Shown here: positions 9,657 to 18,133 of the stretch, one piece after another
Layout of the letters: the number at the start of each line of letters is the position of its first letter
Position numbering within the stretch: the first letter of the stretch is position 1
DNA from: Gillisia mitskevichiae
GTDB lineage: Bacteria > Bacteroidota > Bacteroidia > Flavobacteriales > Flavobacteriaceae
Assembly: GCF_003634585.1 (NCBI RefSeq)
Contig: NZ_RBLG01000003.1
Location: forward strand, 62,001-126,000
Length of the DNA stretch: 64,000 nt
Direction of reading: 5' to 3'
Made by a program: the position numbers and the translations under genes
Notes under the pieces: model-generated
What the model was told of the DNA's origin: nothing
Databases searched by the model: none
The model's input: the letters and a program-made list of their open reading frames with translations, nothing else

Positions 9657-9890
9657 TTACAGGGTAATTATAGGATATTATATAATATTATAAACGAATT
9701 TATAATTTTAGAAAGGTTCGAAAATAAGTATTAACCTTCAAGTTTCAATCATTTATAAATATTATGTTCAAACTTTTTTTGAAGATGTATAATAAAATTC
9801 GTTCATCTAATAGATTTTAAGCGCTAATCAATATAAACAAAATAAATAAATCTTTAAGACGTAATTAAAATTCATTACTAACAAAAAATA

Positions 9891-9898
9891 TATCTTTG
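9891..9898 (+). promoter_or_regulatory. Candidate -7 promoter element TATCTTTG
   Basis: Matches the Bacteroidetes primary-sigma consensus TAnnTTTG, 42 nt before the ATG of the first small membrane protein gene. I see no clear TTG element at the usual upstream distance, so this is a partial match only. Confidence 0.4.
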
Positions 9899-9939
9899 TT
9901 TAATTTGTTAATTAAGTAAATCCAGGAGTGAATTTTAAA

Positions 9940-10497
9940 ATGATAAAGCTATATAGAAGGACCTCTATGGTAATTTTGGTATTGTTGCAACTAGCATTTG
10001 TATCTGCGATTTTTTATGATGTTCTAAATGAATTTTCTGTTCTTGTCTTTATTGGGGCAATAAGTTTCCTAGGGATATTTAGTTTGGTTAAAATGGCTCA
10101 TGAATCTCATGAAAAACCTACAAAAAGTTATATTCTTATCCTTTTTGTGACTTTTGGAGCTCTTGCTACGTTCATTCTGAATTTAAAACTAAATATAGGC
10201 CCCGTAATCTCAGCATCGCTTGTAGGGTTTATAGCAACACTTATTCCTGGGATTTTTAAAAACAAAAATCACCAATTAATTAAAGAAATGCCTCCAGCTA
10301 TTTATTGTGGGACATTTGTAGGTATGACATCTGCAAATATTGGAGCCACCTATTGGTTTATCAGTCTCGCTGGTATTGTTGCTGGAATTTTATATGTACT
10401 TGCAACAAATACTTTTGTAAGAGTTGGAGGGAAACTAGGAACCGTTGCTTTTGGTGGAGTTGCTTTCGTTTTTTTAATAAGCCTAATAATTAGCTAA
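9940..10497 (+). CDS. Small polytopic membrane protein, unknown function (paralog A)
   Basis: 185 residues with about six hydrophobic helices. I chose ATG 9940, preceded by AGGAG at 9924-9928; a GTG at 9928 would add four residues but overlaps that AGGAG. The C-terminal half has a signature shared with the next gene: CGTFVGMTS, then SLAGIVAGILYVL, then GGKLGTVAFGGV. The companion has GASFVGMVS, AFAGIVFSILYI and GGALGTTASI at the same spacing, so the two are paralogs, with this one carrying extra N-terminal helices. The genes are 2 nt apart, suggesting a two-subunit membrane complex. I do not recognise the family; a small transporter or channel is possible but unsupported. Confidence 0.7.
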   Translation: MIKLYRRTSMVILVLLQLAFVSAIFYDVLNEFSVLVFIGAISFLGIFSLVKMAHESHEKPTKSYILILFVTFGALATFILNLKLNIGPVISASLVGFIATLIPGIFKNKNHQLIKEMPPAIYCGTFVGMTSANIGATYWFISLAGIVAGILYVLATNTFVRVGGKLGTVAFGGVAFVFLISLIIS

Positions 10498-10499
10498 TA

Positions 10500-10919
10500 A
10501 TGGAAATTGCAGCAATTTTAATAACCGCCATTATCGGAGTGATATCTACTTTTTTTGTTAGTACCAAAATGGAACATGGGACTGTAAGAGCATCCGCAGG
10601 ATTATCCTTACTTGTGGGATTATTCTTTTATTTTTTCCCAGAGTTACTTTCTTCTTACCTCACTCATAATATCCCTCTAGCTTTTATGGGTGCATCTTTC
10701 GTGGGTATGGTTTCAGAAAAAATAATCCATAATTATTGGGTGTTGGCCTTTGCTGGAATTGTATTTTCTATTCTCTATATTAATACCGGAACTTACTTTG
10801 AAGGATTTGGGGGAGCATTGGGAACCACAGCATCTATTAGCGTTATAGTTATAATGGGATTAGTTCTCCTTAGGAAAAGATTTAAAAAAAGAATGTCAAA
10901 ATCTGTAAGCAGTACTTAA
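10500..10919 (+). CDS. Small polytopic membrane protein, unknown function (paralog B)
   Basis: 139 residues, four or five hydrophobic helices, very few charged residues except a basic C-terminus (RKRFKKR). Shares the FVGM(V/T)S, AGIV..ILY and GG.LGT.A motifs with the preceding 185-residue protein, which it follows by 2 nt, and the two probably assemble together. The stop lies 11 nt before a methyltransferase gene. Family not recognised from the sequence. Confidence 0.7.
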   Translation: MEIAAILITAIIGVISTFFVSTKMEHGTVRASAGLSLLVGLFFYFFPELLSSYLTHNIPLAFMGASFVGMVSEKIIHNYWVLAFAGIVFSILYINTGTYFEGFGGALGTTASISVIVIMGLVLLRKRFKKRMSKSVSST

Positions 10920-10930
10920 AAATTCATAGT

Positions 10931-11560
10931 ATGAGTATAGAAAAATCATATAATTCTTGGGCTTCCAGTTATGATGAAATGCATAACAAAACCCGTGACC
11001 TAGAAGCCACAGTTGCTAGAGAAATTCTGGGAGAATGGTATTATACTAATATATTAGAATTAGGCTGTGGAACTGGTAAAAATACGCAGTGGCTATTAGA
11101 TAAATGCGATTCTCTGATCGCTTTAGATTTTTCTGAAGAAATGCTTACGAAGGCAAAACAAAAGATAAGTTCTAAAAAAGTTGTTTTTAATCAGCAAGAT
11201 CTTACAAAGGATTGGAAGTTAGCTCCAAACAGTATGGATCTTATAACCTGTAGTTTGGTATTAGAACATATTCAAGATCTAAATTTAATTTTCAAAAAAT
11301 CTTCAGAAGTCTTACATAAGGCAGGACAATTTTATATTTGCGAGCTACATCCTTTTAAGCAATATTCAGGCAGTAAAGCAAGATTTAATACTGGTAAGGT
11401 AATTCAAGAATTAGAAGTATACACCCATCACATAAGCGATTATACCGATACTGCTTTTAAAAACGGTTTTAAATTAATTCAATTAAATGAATGGTTTGAT
11501 GAAGATAATAGGGATAACATTCCTAGATTAGTAAGCTTTGTTTTCAAAAAAGTCATTTAA
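10931..11560 (+). CDS. Class I SAM-dependent methyltransferase
   Basis: 209 residues. The SAM-binding motif I is LELGCGTGKNT (about 42-52), followed by the acidic end of the second strand LIALDFSEEM and the motif IV/post-I region MDLITCSLVLEHIQD, placing it with Methyltransf_11-type small-molecule enzymes. N-terminal AxSYDEMHN is typical of UbiE/BioC-like proteins, but no substrate-specific feature is visible, so I give no gene symbol. It is the third gene of a plus-strand cluster behind the paired membrane proteins and ends 10 nt before the convergent HD-domain gene. Confidence 0.82.
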   Translation: MSIEKSYNSWASSYDEMHNKTRDLEATVAREILGEWYYTNILELGCGTGKNTQWLLDKCDSLIALDFSEEMLTKAKQKISSKKVVFNQQDLTKDWKLAPNSMDLITCSLVLEHIQDLNLIFKKSSEVLHKAGQFYICELHPFKQYSGSKARFNTGKVIQELEVYTHHISDYTDTAFKNGFKLIQLNEWFDEDNRDNIPRLVSFVFKKVI

Positions 11561-11569
11561 AAAATATAC

Positions 11570-12166
11570 TCAATTTTTAGGAACCAAACTTTGTTGTAAT
11601 AACACCAAATTTTTCGATTTAGTTTTCTCCAAGACAGAACGCCCATAATTTGTATGATACTTATGATCTGTTAAGAATTGAATATTTAAAGTTTGCCATT
11701 CTTCATCAGAAAAATTCATATCTAAAAAGTATCTCCACTCTTTTCTAAGTAAAGAAATCCGTTGTAAATAATTAGGAGCAGAAAGATGTATAAGATCTGC
11801 ATCACAAATAATTTTCTCTAAAAGATTTTCTGGATTTTGAGGCATTCTTGTTGCGTAAATACATTTATATACAGATGAAAGATGATCGAGGTTATAATTT
11901 TTTAGAGTTAGAAATTCTTCAGCAATCTCCACACTAACCTCCTCATGGCCCTTATAAATTCTAGAATACCCAGTATCATGAAAAAGTGCTGAGATTGAGA
12001 CTATCTCTTTTTCATTGTTTGTAATATTTTCCTCTTCCGCAATTATACGAACACCCTCATAAACTTCCAGACTATGCATTAAATTATGAAAATGATAATT
12101 GGAGCAAATACTAGTAGAAAGTATGCCCTCACAAAACAATTTAGATTCCTTGATTATTTTGGACAT
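11570..12166 (-). CDS. HD-domain phosphohydrolase-like protein
   Basis: 198 residues, cytoplasmic. HD-superfamily metal ligands are visible in order: HNLMHS (about 27), ALFHDTGYS (HD pair, about 63-64), GHEEVS (about 74) and CDADLIHLS (distal Asp about 122). This set is typical of small metal-dependent phosphohydrolases acting on nucleotides or signalling nucleotides, with no synthetase or GAF partner attached. Substrate unknown. Convergent with the methyltransferase gene and followed by 17 nt from the PAP2 gene (same strand, upstream), with which it may be cotranscribed. Confidence 0.75.
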   Translation of the reverse strand: MSKIIKESKLFCEGILSTSICSNYHFHNLMHSLEVYEGVRIIAEEENITNNEKEIVSISALFHDTGYSRIYKGHEEVSVEIAEEFLTLKNYNLDHLSSVYKCIYATRMPQNPENLLEKIICDADLIHLSAPNYLQRISLLRKEWRYFLDMNFSDEEWQTLNIQFLTDHKYHTNYGRSVLEKTKSKNLVLLQQSLVPKN

Positions 12167-12183
12167 ACTTAAATTAATTTTTG

Positions 12184-12723
12184 CTAAAATTTATATATAA
12201 AACCCAGCAGATATTCTCCTTTACCAGAGCTCATTGTTAATTCCATATGCTCTTGTTGGTAAGGAGTTGTAAACAAGTAAGTACTACCAATTCCTACTGC
12301 AGCACCCGCTAGTATATCCCAGCCATCATGTTTTTGAGCGTCAATTCTGCTAAAAGCTGTAAATCCAGCCGCTAAATATACTGGAATACTATACTTAAAA
12401 CCATATCGCCTATGAATAAAAGAGGCTCCGTGAAAGGTTGTGGAGGTATGACCAGATGGAAAAGCATTATCTCCATTATTATGCGGCCTTGGCTTATTTA
12501 AAGCTTCCTTTAGACCATAGGTAACGGCAGTATTAAGTAAAATTGCTTTTGTAAATTGCCAAGTACCCTTTTTATCATTTAGTATTAATGTTGTTCCCAA
12601 TGTAGCTGCAGGAACAGCAAACAGAAAAACATCACCTGCCGTTTCAATCGTTTTATTTTGTGCTTGTAAATTGGTAATCCAAACAATAAGTAACAGCAGA
12701 CTGAGATAAATCGTTTTATTCAT
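12184..12723 (-). CDS. PAP2-family phosphatase, secreted or periplasmic
   Basis: 179 residues from ATG 12723; a TTG nine bases upstream is less likely. The N-terminus (MNKTIYLSLLLLIVWITNLQAQ) is a signal peptide ending in AQ. The three PAP2 catalytic motifs are all present: ALNKPRPHN (KxxxxxxRP type), FPSGHTSTT (PSGH) and SRIDAQKHDGWD (SRxxxxxHxxxD). The protein removes phosphate from lipid phosphates, for example undecaprenyl pyrophosphate, phosphatidate or lipid A. Located between an HD protein and a two-component system that itself faces lipid-modifying genes, so lipid A or undecaprenyl phosphate is a reasonable guess for the substrate. Confidence 0.85.
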   Translation of the reverse strand: MNKTIYLSLLLLIVWITNLQAQNKTIETAGDVFLFAVPAATLGTTLILNDKKGTWQFTKAILLNTAVTYGLKEALNKPRPHNNGDNAFPSGHTSTTFHGASFIHRRYGFKYSIPVYLAAGFTAFSRIDAQKHDGWDILAGAAVGIGSTYLFTTPYQQEHMELTMSSGKGEYLLGFIYKF

Positions 12724-12891
12724 ATTCAACAATGTACAGATGATTATTAAAATTAAAGGCTTTGGAAGTTTTAGTTTTGCTTAAATTAACTCAGACTAAT
12801 TAGTTACTAAACTCTTTTAAAATTTCCATAAAAGTAAAACTGAAATCTAAAGAGAGTTTAAAGAACGTCTAAATGGTATCTACTAATTACT

Positions 12892-14151
12892 TTAAATTCT
12901 AAAATTTACAGTAAAAATATGTCTTGCATCATGAAATTTATAACTGATTTCAAAACCATAGAGATCACATATTTTTTTTACGATAGCCAAACCCAACCCA
13001 GTGGATTGATTGCTTTTGGATTCTCTATAAAATCTATTGAATAGTTTTTCAGGATTCTCGATCTGCTTTTCTCCTGAATTTGAAATGATCATGGAATTAT
13101 GAGAACAAGAAACCAGAATTTCATCTTTCTTAACATCATGCTTCACTGCGTTTGATATTAAGTTATTGCATAGCACTTCTACCAAATAAGGATCCATAGA
13201 AACAAATAAAGGATGTTTATATTGAAAACCAATTTCAAGATTGAACAATTCTTTGAAATTTTGAATGGTTTTCCCGAGACTGGCAGCAATATCTACCTTA
13301 TCTATATTTATGAATTGATTGTTTTCAATTTTAGTCAACAAGGTTAAACGCTTGATCAATTGCTTCAGTCTTTGAATATCTTTTTGTAAAGAGGAAAATA
13401 ATTTATACTGGTCATCATCAATTTTATTCGTGTTTATAATGTTTTCGATCTTTGCTTGCATGATCGCTAATGGAGTTTGCATTTCATGAGAAACATCTTC
13501 TGTTAACTGTTTTAAATTCTGATAATCGTCCTGTACCTTATTGGTGAGTAAAGAAATTTCATTGCTTAGTTCTTGAAATTCTAAAATATCACTGTCTACT
13601 AAAACTATTTGTTTCTCAGATTTCACCGAGAAATTCTTCATTGCCTCCAGGTTTTTGAAAAAAGGAAACCATAATTTCCTATTTCCTTCTACATTAGAAT
13701 AAAAGAGAAATAGAAATACCAAAAGAATAATTATAAAATAAGATACGTCTATAGCAATAAGGATGTCTTTCGATTCCACTACCAAATTTCTTACAGTGAT
13801 TCTATAATTCTTTCCATTAATTCTTTTGAAGGTGGAAAGTTCCCTAAAAACCTCATCTTCATTCTGTGAAGGATCATATATTAAAGTGTCTTTTAAAAAA
13901 AGTTCCTCTAATTCTTTAACTTCTACAACCTCTATAACAGGAGGTAAAGAAAATGAAATGTCATTTATTTTTATTGCACTTTCAATTCTAGCCTCGGTAG
14001 AGAAAAGTTCCTCTTCTACTTCATTCTTTAATAAATTTTTAGTGTAAAAATATAAAGCTATGGTACTAGCAATCATCAACACAGCACTTAATAGCAGAAA
14101 ACTTTTAGATGCCTTTCTTAAAAGCTTAATTGGTTTATCCTTTTTGTGCAA
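12892..14151 (-). CDS. Sensor histidine kinase of two-component system
   Basis: 419 residues from a TTG start at 14151, two bases after the first base of the response-regulator stop codon. No ATG occurs until the first membrane helix. Two membrane helices (about 18-38 and 130-150) flank a periplasmic sensor region of about 90 residues. HisKA has VSHEMQTPLAIM (His about 223), the N-box is NNLISNAVKH and the G2 box is STGLGLAIVKK. The usual DxGxG of the G1 box reads NSGEKQ, as in a group of Bacteroidetes kinases; the Asp that contacts the adenine is Asn. Pairs with the OmpR-type regulator directly upstream. Confidence 0.88.
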   Translation of the reverse strand: MHKKDKPIKLLRKASKSFLLLSAVLMIASTIALYFYTKNLLKNEVEEELFSTEARIESAIKINDISFSLPPVIEVVEVKELEELFLKDTLIYDPSQNEDEVFRELSTFKRINGKNYRITVRNLVVESKDILIAIDVSYFIIILLVFLFLFYSNVEGNRKLWFPFFKNLEAMKNFSVKSEKQIVLVDSDILEFQELSNEISLLTNKVQDDYQNLKQLTEDVSHEMQTPLAIMQAKIENIINTNKIDDDQYKLFSSLQKDIQRLKQLIKRLTLLTKIENNQFINIDKVDIAASLGKTIQNFKELFNLEIGFQYKHPLFVSMDPYLVEVLCNNLISNAVKHDVKKDEILVSCSHNSMIISNSGEKQIENPEKLFNRFYRESKSNQSTGLGLAIVKKICDLYGFEISYKFHDARHIFTVNFRI

Positions 14152-14152
14152 A

Positions 14153-14827
14153 CTAGTAGTTTATAAATTTATAACCGCTTCCATAAGCAGTCTTGATATA
14201 TTTAGCAGTCTCCCCTGTCATCTTTTTTCGGAGGTTATTTATATGCACATAAATAAAATCGAAATTATCTATGAGGTCACTATCGTCTCCCCAAAGATGT
14301 TCTGCAATAATTTCTTTTGAAAGCACTCTCCCCTGATTTGTTATAAAAAACACCAAAAGGTCATATTCCTTTCTGGTTAATGTGAGAGATACATCATTTA
14401 TATAAGCAGTACGAGATTTCGTATTTATTTTGATCTCGTTGAATTCTATAGTTTCGTCCCCGCCAAATTTCCCTCTTCTTAATACCGCTTTGATTCTAGA
14501 ATTTAATTCGGCTAAATGAAAAGGTTTAGTTAGATAATCGTCTGCTCCAAGATCCAAACCTTCCAATTTGTCGTCTAACGAATTATTGGCAGAAATAATG
14601 ATCACCCCAGCACTCTTCTTCCTCTTCTTTAAAGCTTTTAATACTTCTAAACCACTTCCAGTAATTAGATTAATATCTAAGATTATTACATCATAATCAT
14701 AAAGTTCCACTTTCTCTAAAGCCTCATGAAAATCTGAAGCTACTTCACAAATATTCGCATCCTTTTCAAAATAAGTAACTATAGATTCTTGTAGATCCAA
14801 TTCGTCTTCAACAATTAAAAATTTCAT
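14153..14827 (-). CDS. OmpR-family response regulator
   Basis: 224 residues: an N-terminal REC (FLIVEDELDLQ, VIILDINLITGSG with Asp about 51, IIISANN, DDYLTKPFHL) and a C-terminal winged-helix DNA-binding domain (LTRKEYDLLVFFITNQGRVL, HINNLRKKM, TAYGSGYKF). Binds direct-repeat operators and controls transcription. It is the first gene of the pair with the kinase. Upstream, 281 nt separate it from the divergent ArnC-like gene, and that spacer is the likely place for its own and the divergent operators. Confidence 0.93.
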   Translation of the reverse strand: MKFLIVEDELDLQESIVTYFEKDANICEVASDFHEALEKVELYDYDVIILDINLITGSGLEVLKALKKRKKSAGVIIISANNSLDDKLEGLDLGADDYLTKPFHLAELNSRIKAVLRRGKFGGDETIEFNEIKINTKSRTAYINDVSLTLTRKEYDLLVFFITNQGRVLSKEIIAEHLWGDDSDLIDNFDFIYVHINNLRKKMTGETAKYIKTAYGSGYKFINY

Positions 14828-15108
14828 GTTTTACTTTTTTCTGTTTAGATTAAAATTTCAAAGTCCAACTCTTAATTTTTTATTGTGAATTTATTATTAA
14901 TTCCTAATAGACTTTAAAAAAAATTAAACTCAAAGTTTCAAATCAACATTGTAAAAATATGTTAGCAATCTAAAGATATTTTAAAGTTATGATAGTTGAT
15001 TATGATAGGCTCATTAGTAATCGGTAAAAGTATCAACTTTAGATTCAGTTTAGAATTATTACATACATTTGTGAACAATTCATAAGAAAACCATCCAATT
15101 CATATTTA

Positions 15109-15822
15109 ATGCCAGAAGCACTTACTGTAATTGTACCCCTTTATAACGAAGAGGATAACCTGAAACGTGTAGAAAAAGAACTTTCCGAATATATAAAGTT
15201 AGCACATGTTCCTACACAAGTCTTATTTGTAAATGATGGTTCTAAAGATAACAGCCAACAGTTAATTGAGGATATTTGCAATGCTAATCCAGATTTTAAA
15301 TTTATAAGTTTCGAAAAAAATTGTGGATTAAGTGCGGCTATTAAAGCTGGATTCGACCATGTTGAAACCACTTTAACTGGCTACATAGACTCTGATCTTC
15401 AAACAGACCCAATGGATTTTAATTTGTTATTAGATAATCTGGATGGTTACGATCTTGTTACCGGATATCGCAACAATAGAAAAGATTCTTTTGTGAAAAA
15501 TATGTCTTCTACAGTTGCTAATGGAATTCGTAGGACTTTTACTAATGATGGAATGGATGATACGGGTTGTCCTTTAAAAATAATTAGAACAGATTACGCA
15601 AAGCGCATCCCAATGTTTAGAGGCTTGCACAGATTTTTACCAGCTATGATCCTACTTCAGCATGGAAAGATCAAACAAGTACCTATAAAGCATTTTCCTA
15701 GAATGGCTGGGACAGCTAATTTTGGAGTATGGAATAGATTATTAGGACCATTAATGGACTGCTTCGCATATGTTTGGATGAAGAAGAAATATATTAATTA
15801 TAAGGTAGCTAAAAAAGGATGA
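15109..15822 (+). CDS. ArnC/DPM1-like family 2 glycosyltransferase
   Basis: 237 residues, cytoplasmic or peripheral. GT2 motifs: VIVPLYNEEDNL, LFVNDGSKDNS, KNCGLSAAIKAG, and YIDSDLQTDP (DxD plus the polyprenyl-phosphate transferase pattern). Proteins of this kind transfer a sugar to undecaprenyl phosphate to make the lipid-linked donor used by ArnT-like enzymes. The C-terminal basic loop FPRMAGTANFGVWNR is as in this family. The last bases overlap the next start (ATGA at 15819-15822), and an ArnT-like transferase is third in the operon, which fits donor synthesis for envelope lipid modification. Confidence 0.86.
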   Translation: MPEALTVIVPLYNEEDNLKRVEKELSEYIKLAHVPTQVLFVNDGSKDNSQQLIEDICNANPDFKFISFEKNCGLSAAIKAGFDHVETTLTGYIDSDLQTDPMDFNLLLDNLDGYDLVTGYRNNRKDSFVKNMSSTVANGIRRTFTNDGMDDTGCPLKIIRTDYAKRIPMFRGLHRFLPAMILLQHGKIKQVPIKHFPRMAGTANFGVWNRLLGPLMDCFAYVWMKKKYINYKVAKKG

Positions 15823-16451
15823 GCACTTGGATAGTTTATAGTGTTGGTTTTTTAGCTCAGCTTCTTTTTTCTGGAAGATCTGTTTTTCAATGGATCTTAT
15901 CTGAAAAAAGTAAAAAAGTCTTAACACCTTCCCTCTTTTGGAAAATGAGTTTAGTGGCTTCTTTCTTAATGTTCCTTTATGGATATTTAAGAAGCGATTT
16001 CGCGATTATGCTAGGACAAACGCTTACTTACTTCATTTATATTAGAAATCTACAGTTACAAGGAGAGTGGTCTAAATTTCATAAACTTTTACGGATTTTT
16101 TTATGGGTTTTCCCTTTGATCATTGTTATACTCGGTTTCAATAATAATATTTATGATGCTGCAAGATTATTTAGAAATGATGCAATTCCTTCTTGGTTAT
16201 TAATTCTCGGGATCGTCTCTCAGGTGGTATTTACGCTTAGGTTTATATTCCAATGGATTTACTCTGAAAAACAAAAAGAATCCATACTACCATTAGGATT
16301 TTGGCTATTAAGTTTAATAGGTTCTACTTTAATTATAGTATATGGAATATTTAGAGCAGATCCCGTCCTTTTAGCCGGACATCTATTTGGAGTGATTATG
16401 TATGCACGTAATATGGTGATCTTACGCAGGCAGTTAAGAACAGAAACTTAA
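15819..16451 (+). CDS. Membrane protein with two tandem LpxB N-terminal-type (LpxB_N) domains
   Basis: 210 residues, about six helices. Two similar halves can be aligned: GFLAQLLFSGRSVFQWILSEK followed by LTYFIYIRNL (about 7-75), and GIVSQVVFTLRFIFQWIYSEK followed by LFGVIMYARNM (about 130-205). Each matches the small LpxB_N membrane domain (FQW.xSEK signature) that in other bacteria occurs as a single copy beside ArnC-like transferases. Duplication into one chain is as expected for a functional dimer. Overlaps the preceding transferase by 4 nt. Role: probably assists transfer or flipping of a lipid-linked sugar (inference). Confidence 0.82.
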   Translation: MSTWIVYSVGFLAQLLFSGRSVFQWILSEKSKKVLTPSLFWKMSLVASFLMFLYGYLRSDFAIMLGQTLTYFIYIRNLQLQGEWSKFHKLLRIFLWVFPLIIVILGFNNNIYDAARLFRNDAIPSWLLILGIVSQVVFTLRFIFQWIYSEKQKESILPLGFWLLSLIGSTLIIVYGIFRADPVLLAGHLFGVIMYARNMVILRRQLRTET

Positions 16452-16495
16452 AAGAAAAACCTCTTTTACAACTTATTAAATTCTCAATAAACACT

Positions 16496-18124
16496 ATGCA
16501 AGCAAAACTATTAAAACTGTTGCTTCTATTGTTCGTGGTATTTAATATTGGTCTTGGGAGCTTTGGTCTAGCTGAAACAAGCGAGGCTAGATATGCCGAA
16601 ATAAGCATGGAGATGGTTAAAAGTGGGGATTATTTGCATCCTACCTTATTAGGTATCAAACACTACCACAAGCCACCACTCACCTATTATATAACTTCTC
16701 TAGGCTACAACATTTTTGGTGTTAACGAATATGGTGCACGATTTTTTCTTGGAATTGCGCTTCTACTACAAATCTATCTTGTTTATAGGATCGCACTGTT
16801 ATTGTATAAAGATGAAAAGAAAGCGTACGCAAGTGCACTCATATATACATCTTTGCCCATTGTCTTAATAGCATCCAGAAATCTTACTACAGATGCTTTT
16901 TTAGCAACTTTTATTTTATGGAGTATTTACTTTTGGCTACAATTTAAACACCTTAAAAAGACAGGCTTTTTATATGGCTTTTTTATTGTTTTAGGATTAG
17001 CATTTCTCACTAAAGGTCCAGTAGGACTAATTCCATCTCTTTTTTTCATTATTAGTTGGAGTTTTTATAAAAAAGAAAATATAAAATTCACTTTTCATTT
17101 ATTCACAGGGATACTTTTAATGTTCGCTATTTCAGGTTCGTGGTTTTTGGCCATAATTCTGGATGATCCAAAAGTTTGGGATTATTTTATTCAAGAACAA
17201 ATAATAAATAGAGCAACCAATGCTAATCAATTTCATAGAACCCAGCCAATATGGTACTATCTAGCTATTATTCCTGCGCTTGGATTACCTTGGATTATTT
17301 TTATAATTTCCTTTCTCCTTAAGAAAAATAAACAGCTATTTCAAGAATCGGTTATTAGCAGAATCTTAATTATGACTGCGCTTAGTTTATTAATTTTATT
17401 CTCCTTGTTCTCTTCAAAATTGATACTTTATATTCTCCCAATTTTCTCTTTTATTGCGATCTTAGGAGGAAATTTAATATGTAGATTTTCAGAAAAACAG
17501 CTAAAATGGTTTAGTAGGATTTATTATATATGTTACGCGTTGTTAATTTTAGGTTTGATAGCTTCCCAGTTTATAAACAATATAGAAGTTCCATTTACTT
17601 CAGCGTTTTTGCTAATTCTTCTTTGCATAGGTGGCTTGTTATATTTTATTAAATTCAGCAAGATAGAAGCAACTTCAAAATTGTTGAACATAGGGTTTTA
17701 CTTTGTTCTAATCTTACTCTTAGTTCATACTGTCGTGGCTTCAAATAATGCGAGCAGCATTAACTCATTTAAGGATGTGGCCGGATTTATTCAGAAAGTA
17801 AAAGGTAATGACCTAAATAGTGTAGTCATTTTTGACGATTTATTACCCTCGGCTAATTTTTATTTAGATGCAGATATAATTACGGTGAAATCTATTAATT
17901 ATAAGACATTTAGAGAAACTCAATTTGAGGAGTATACTGAGTTTAAGAAGAATTACATAGATATTAATGTTCCTTCAGAATTAGAGAAATTTAAAAATGA
18001 ATTTAAGCAAAAGAATCTTGTTTTTATAGAAACTAAAAAGTCTCCATTAAATGACTCTTTGAGTTATCTATTGGAGACTTTTACCCATAAAATTGAAAAA
18101 GACAAATGGGTGATTTACTATTAA
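16496..18124 (+). CDS. ArnT-like polyprenyl-phosphate glycosyltransferase (GT83/PMT fold)
   Basis: 542 residues, about a dozen membrane helices. The N-terminal loop has GLAETSEARYAEI, the ArnT/PMT signature with the catalytic acidic residues, followed by KHYHKPPLTYYI. Other conserved pieces are LTTDAFLATFILWS and FLTKGPVGLIPS. A soluble C-terminal tail (about 430-542) faces the periplasm. Moves a sugar from an undecaprenyl-phosphate donor to an envelope acceptor, classically lipid A phosphate. Third gene of a cluster with the ArnC-like and LpxB_N-like genes, 44 nt downstream of the latter. Ends 9 nt from the convergent rimK. Confidence 0.86.
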   Translation: MQAKLLKLLLLLFVVFNIGLGSFGLAETSEARYAEISMEMVKSGDYLHPTLLGIKHYHKPPLTYYITSLGYNIFGVNEYGARFFLGIALLLQIYLVYRIALLLYKDEKKAYASALIYTSLPIVLIASRNLTTDAFLATFILWSIYFWLQFKHLKKTGFLYGFFIVLGLAFLTKGPVGLIPSLFFIISWSFYKKENIKFTFHLFTGILLMFAISGSWFLAIILDDPKVWDYFIQEQIINRATNANQFHRTQPIWYYLAIIPALGLPWIIFIISFLLKKNKQLFQESVISRILIMTALSLLILFSLFSSKLILYILPIFSFIAILGGNLICRFSEKQLKWFSRIYYICYALLILGLIASQFINNIEVPFTSAFLLILLCIGGLLYFIKFSKIEATSKLLNIGFYFVLILLLVHTVVASNNASSINSFKDVAGFIQKVKGNDLNSVVIFDDLLPSANFYLDADIITVKSINYKTFRETQFEEYTEFKKNYIDINVPSELEKFKNEFKQKNLVFIETKKSPLNDSLSYLLETFTHKIEKDKWVIYY

Positions 18125-18133
18125 TTCAAAATG

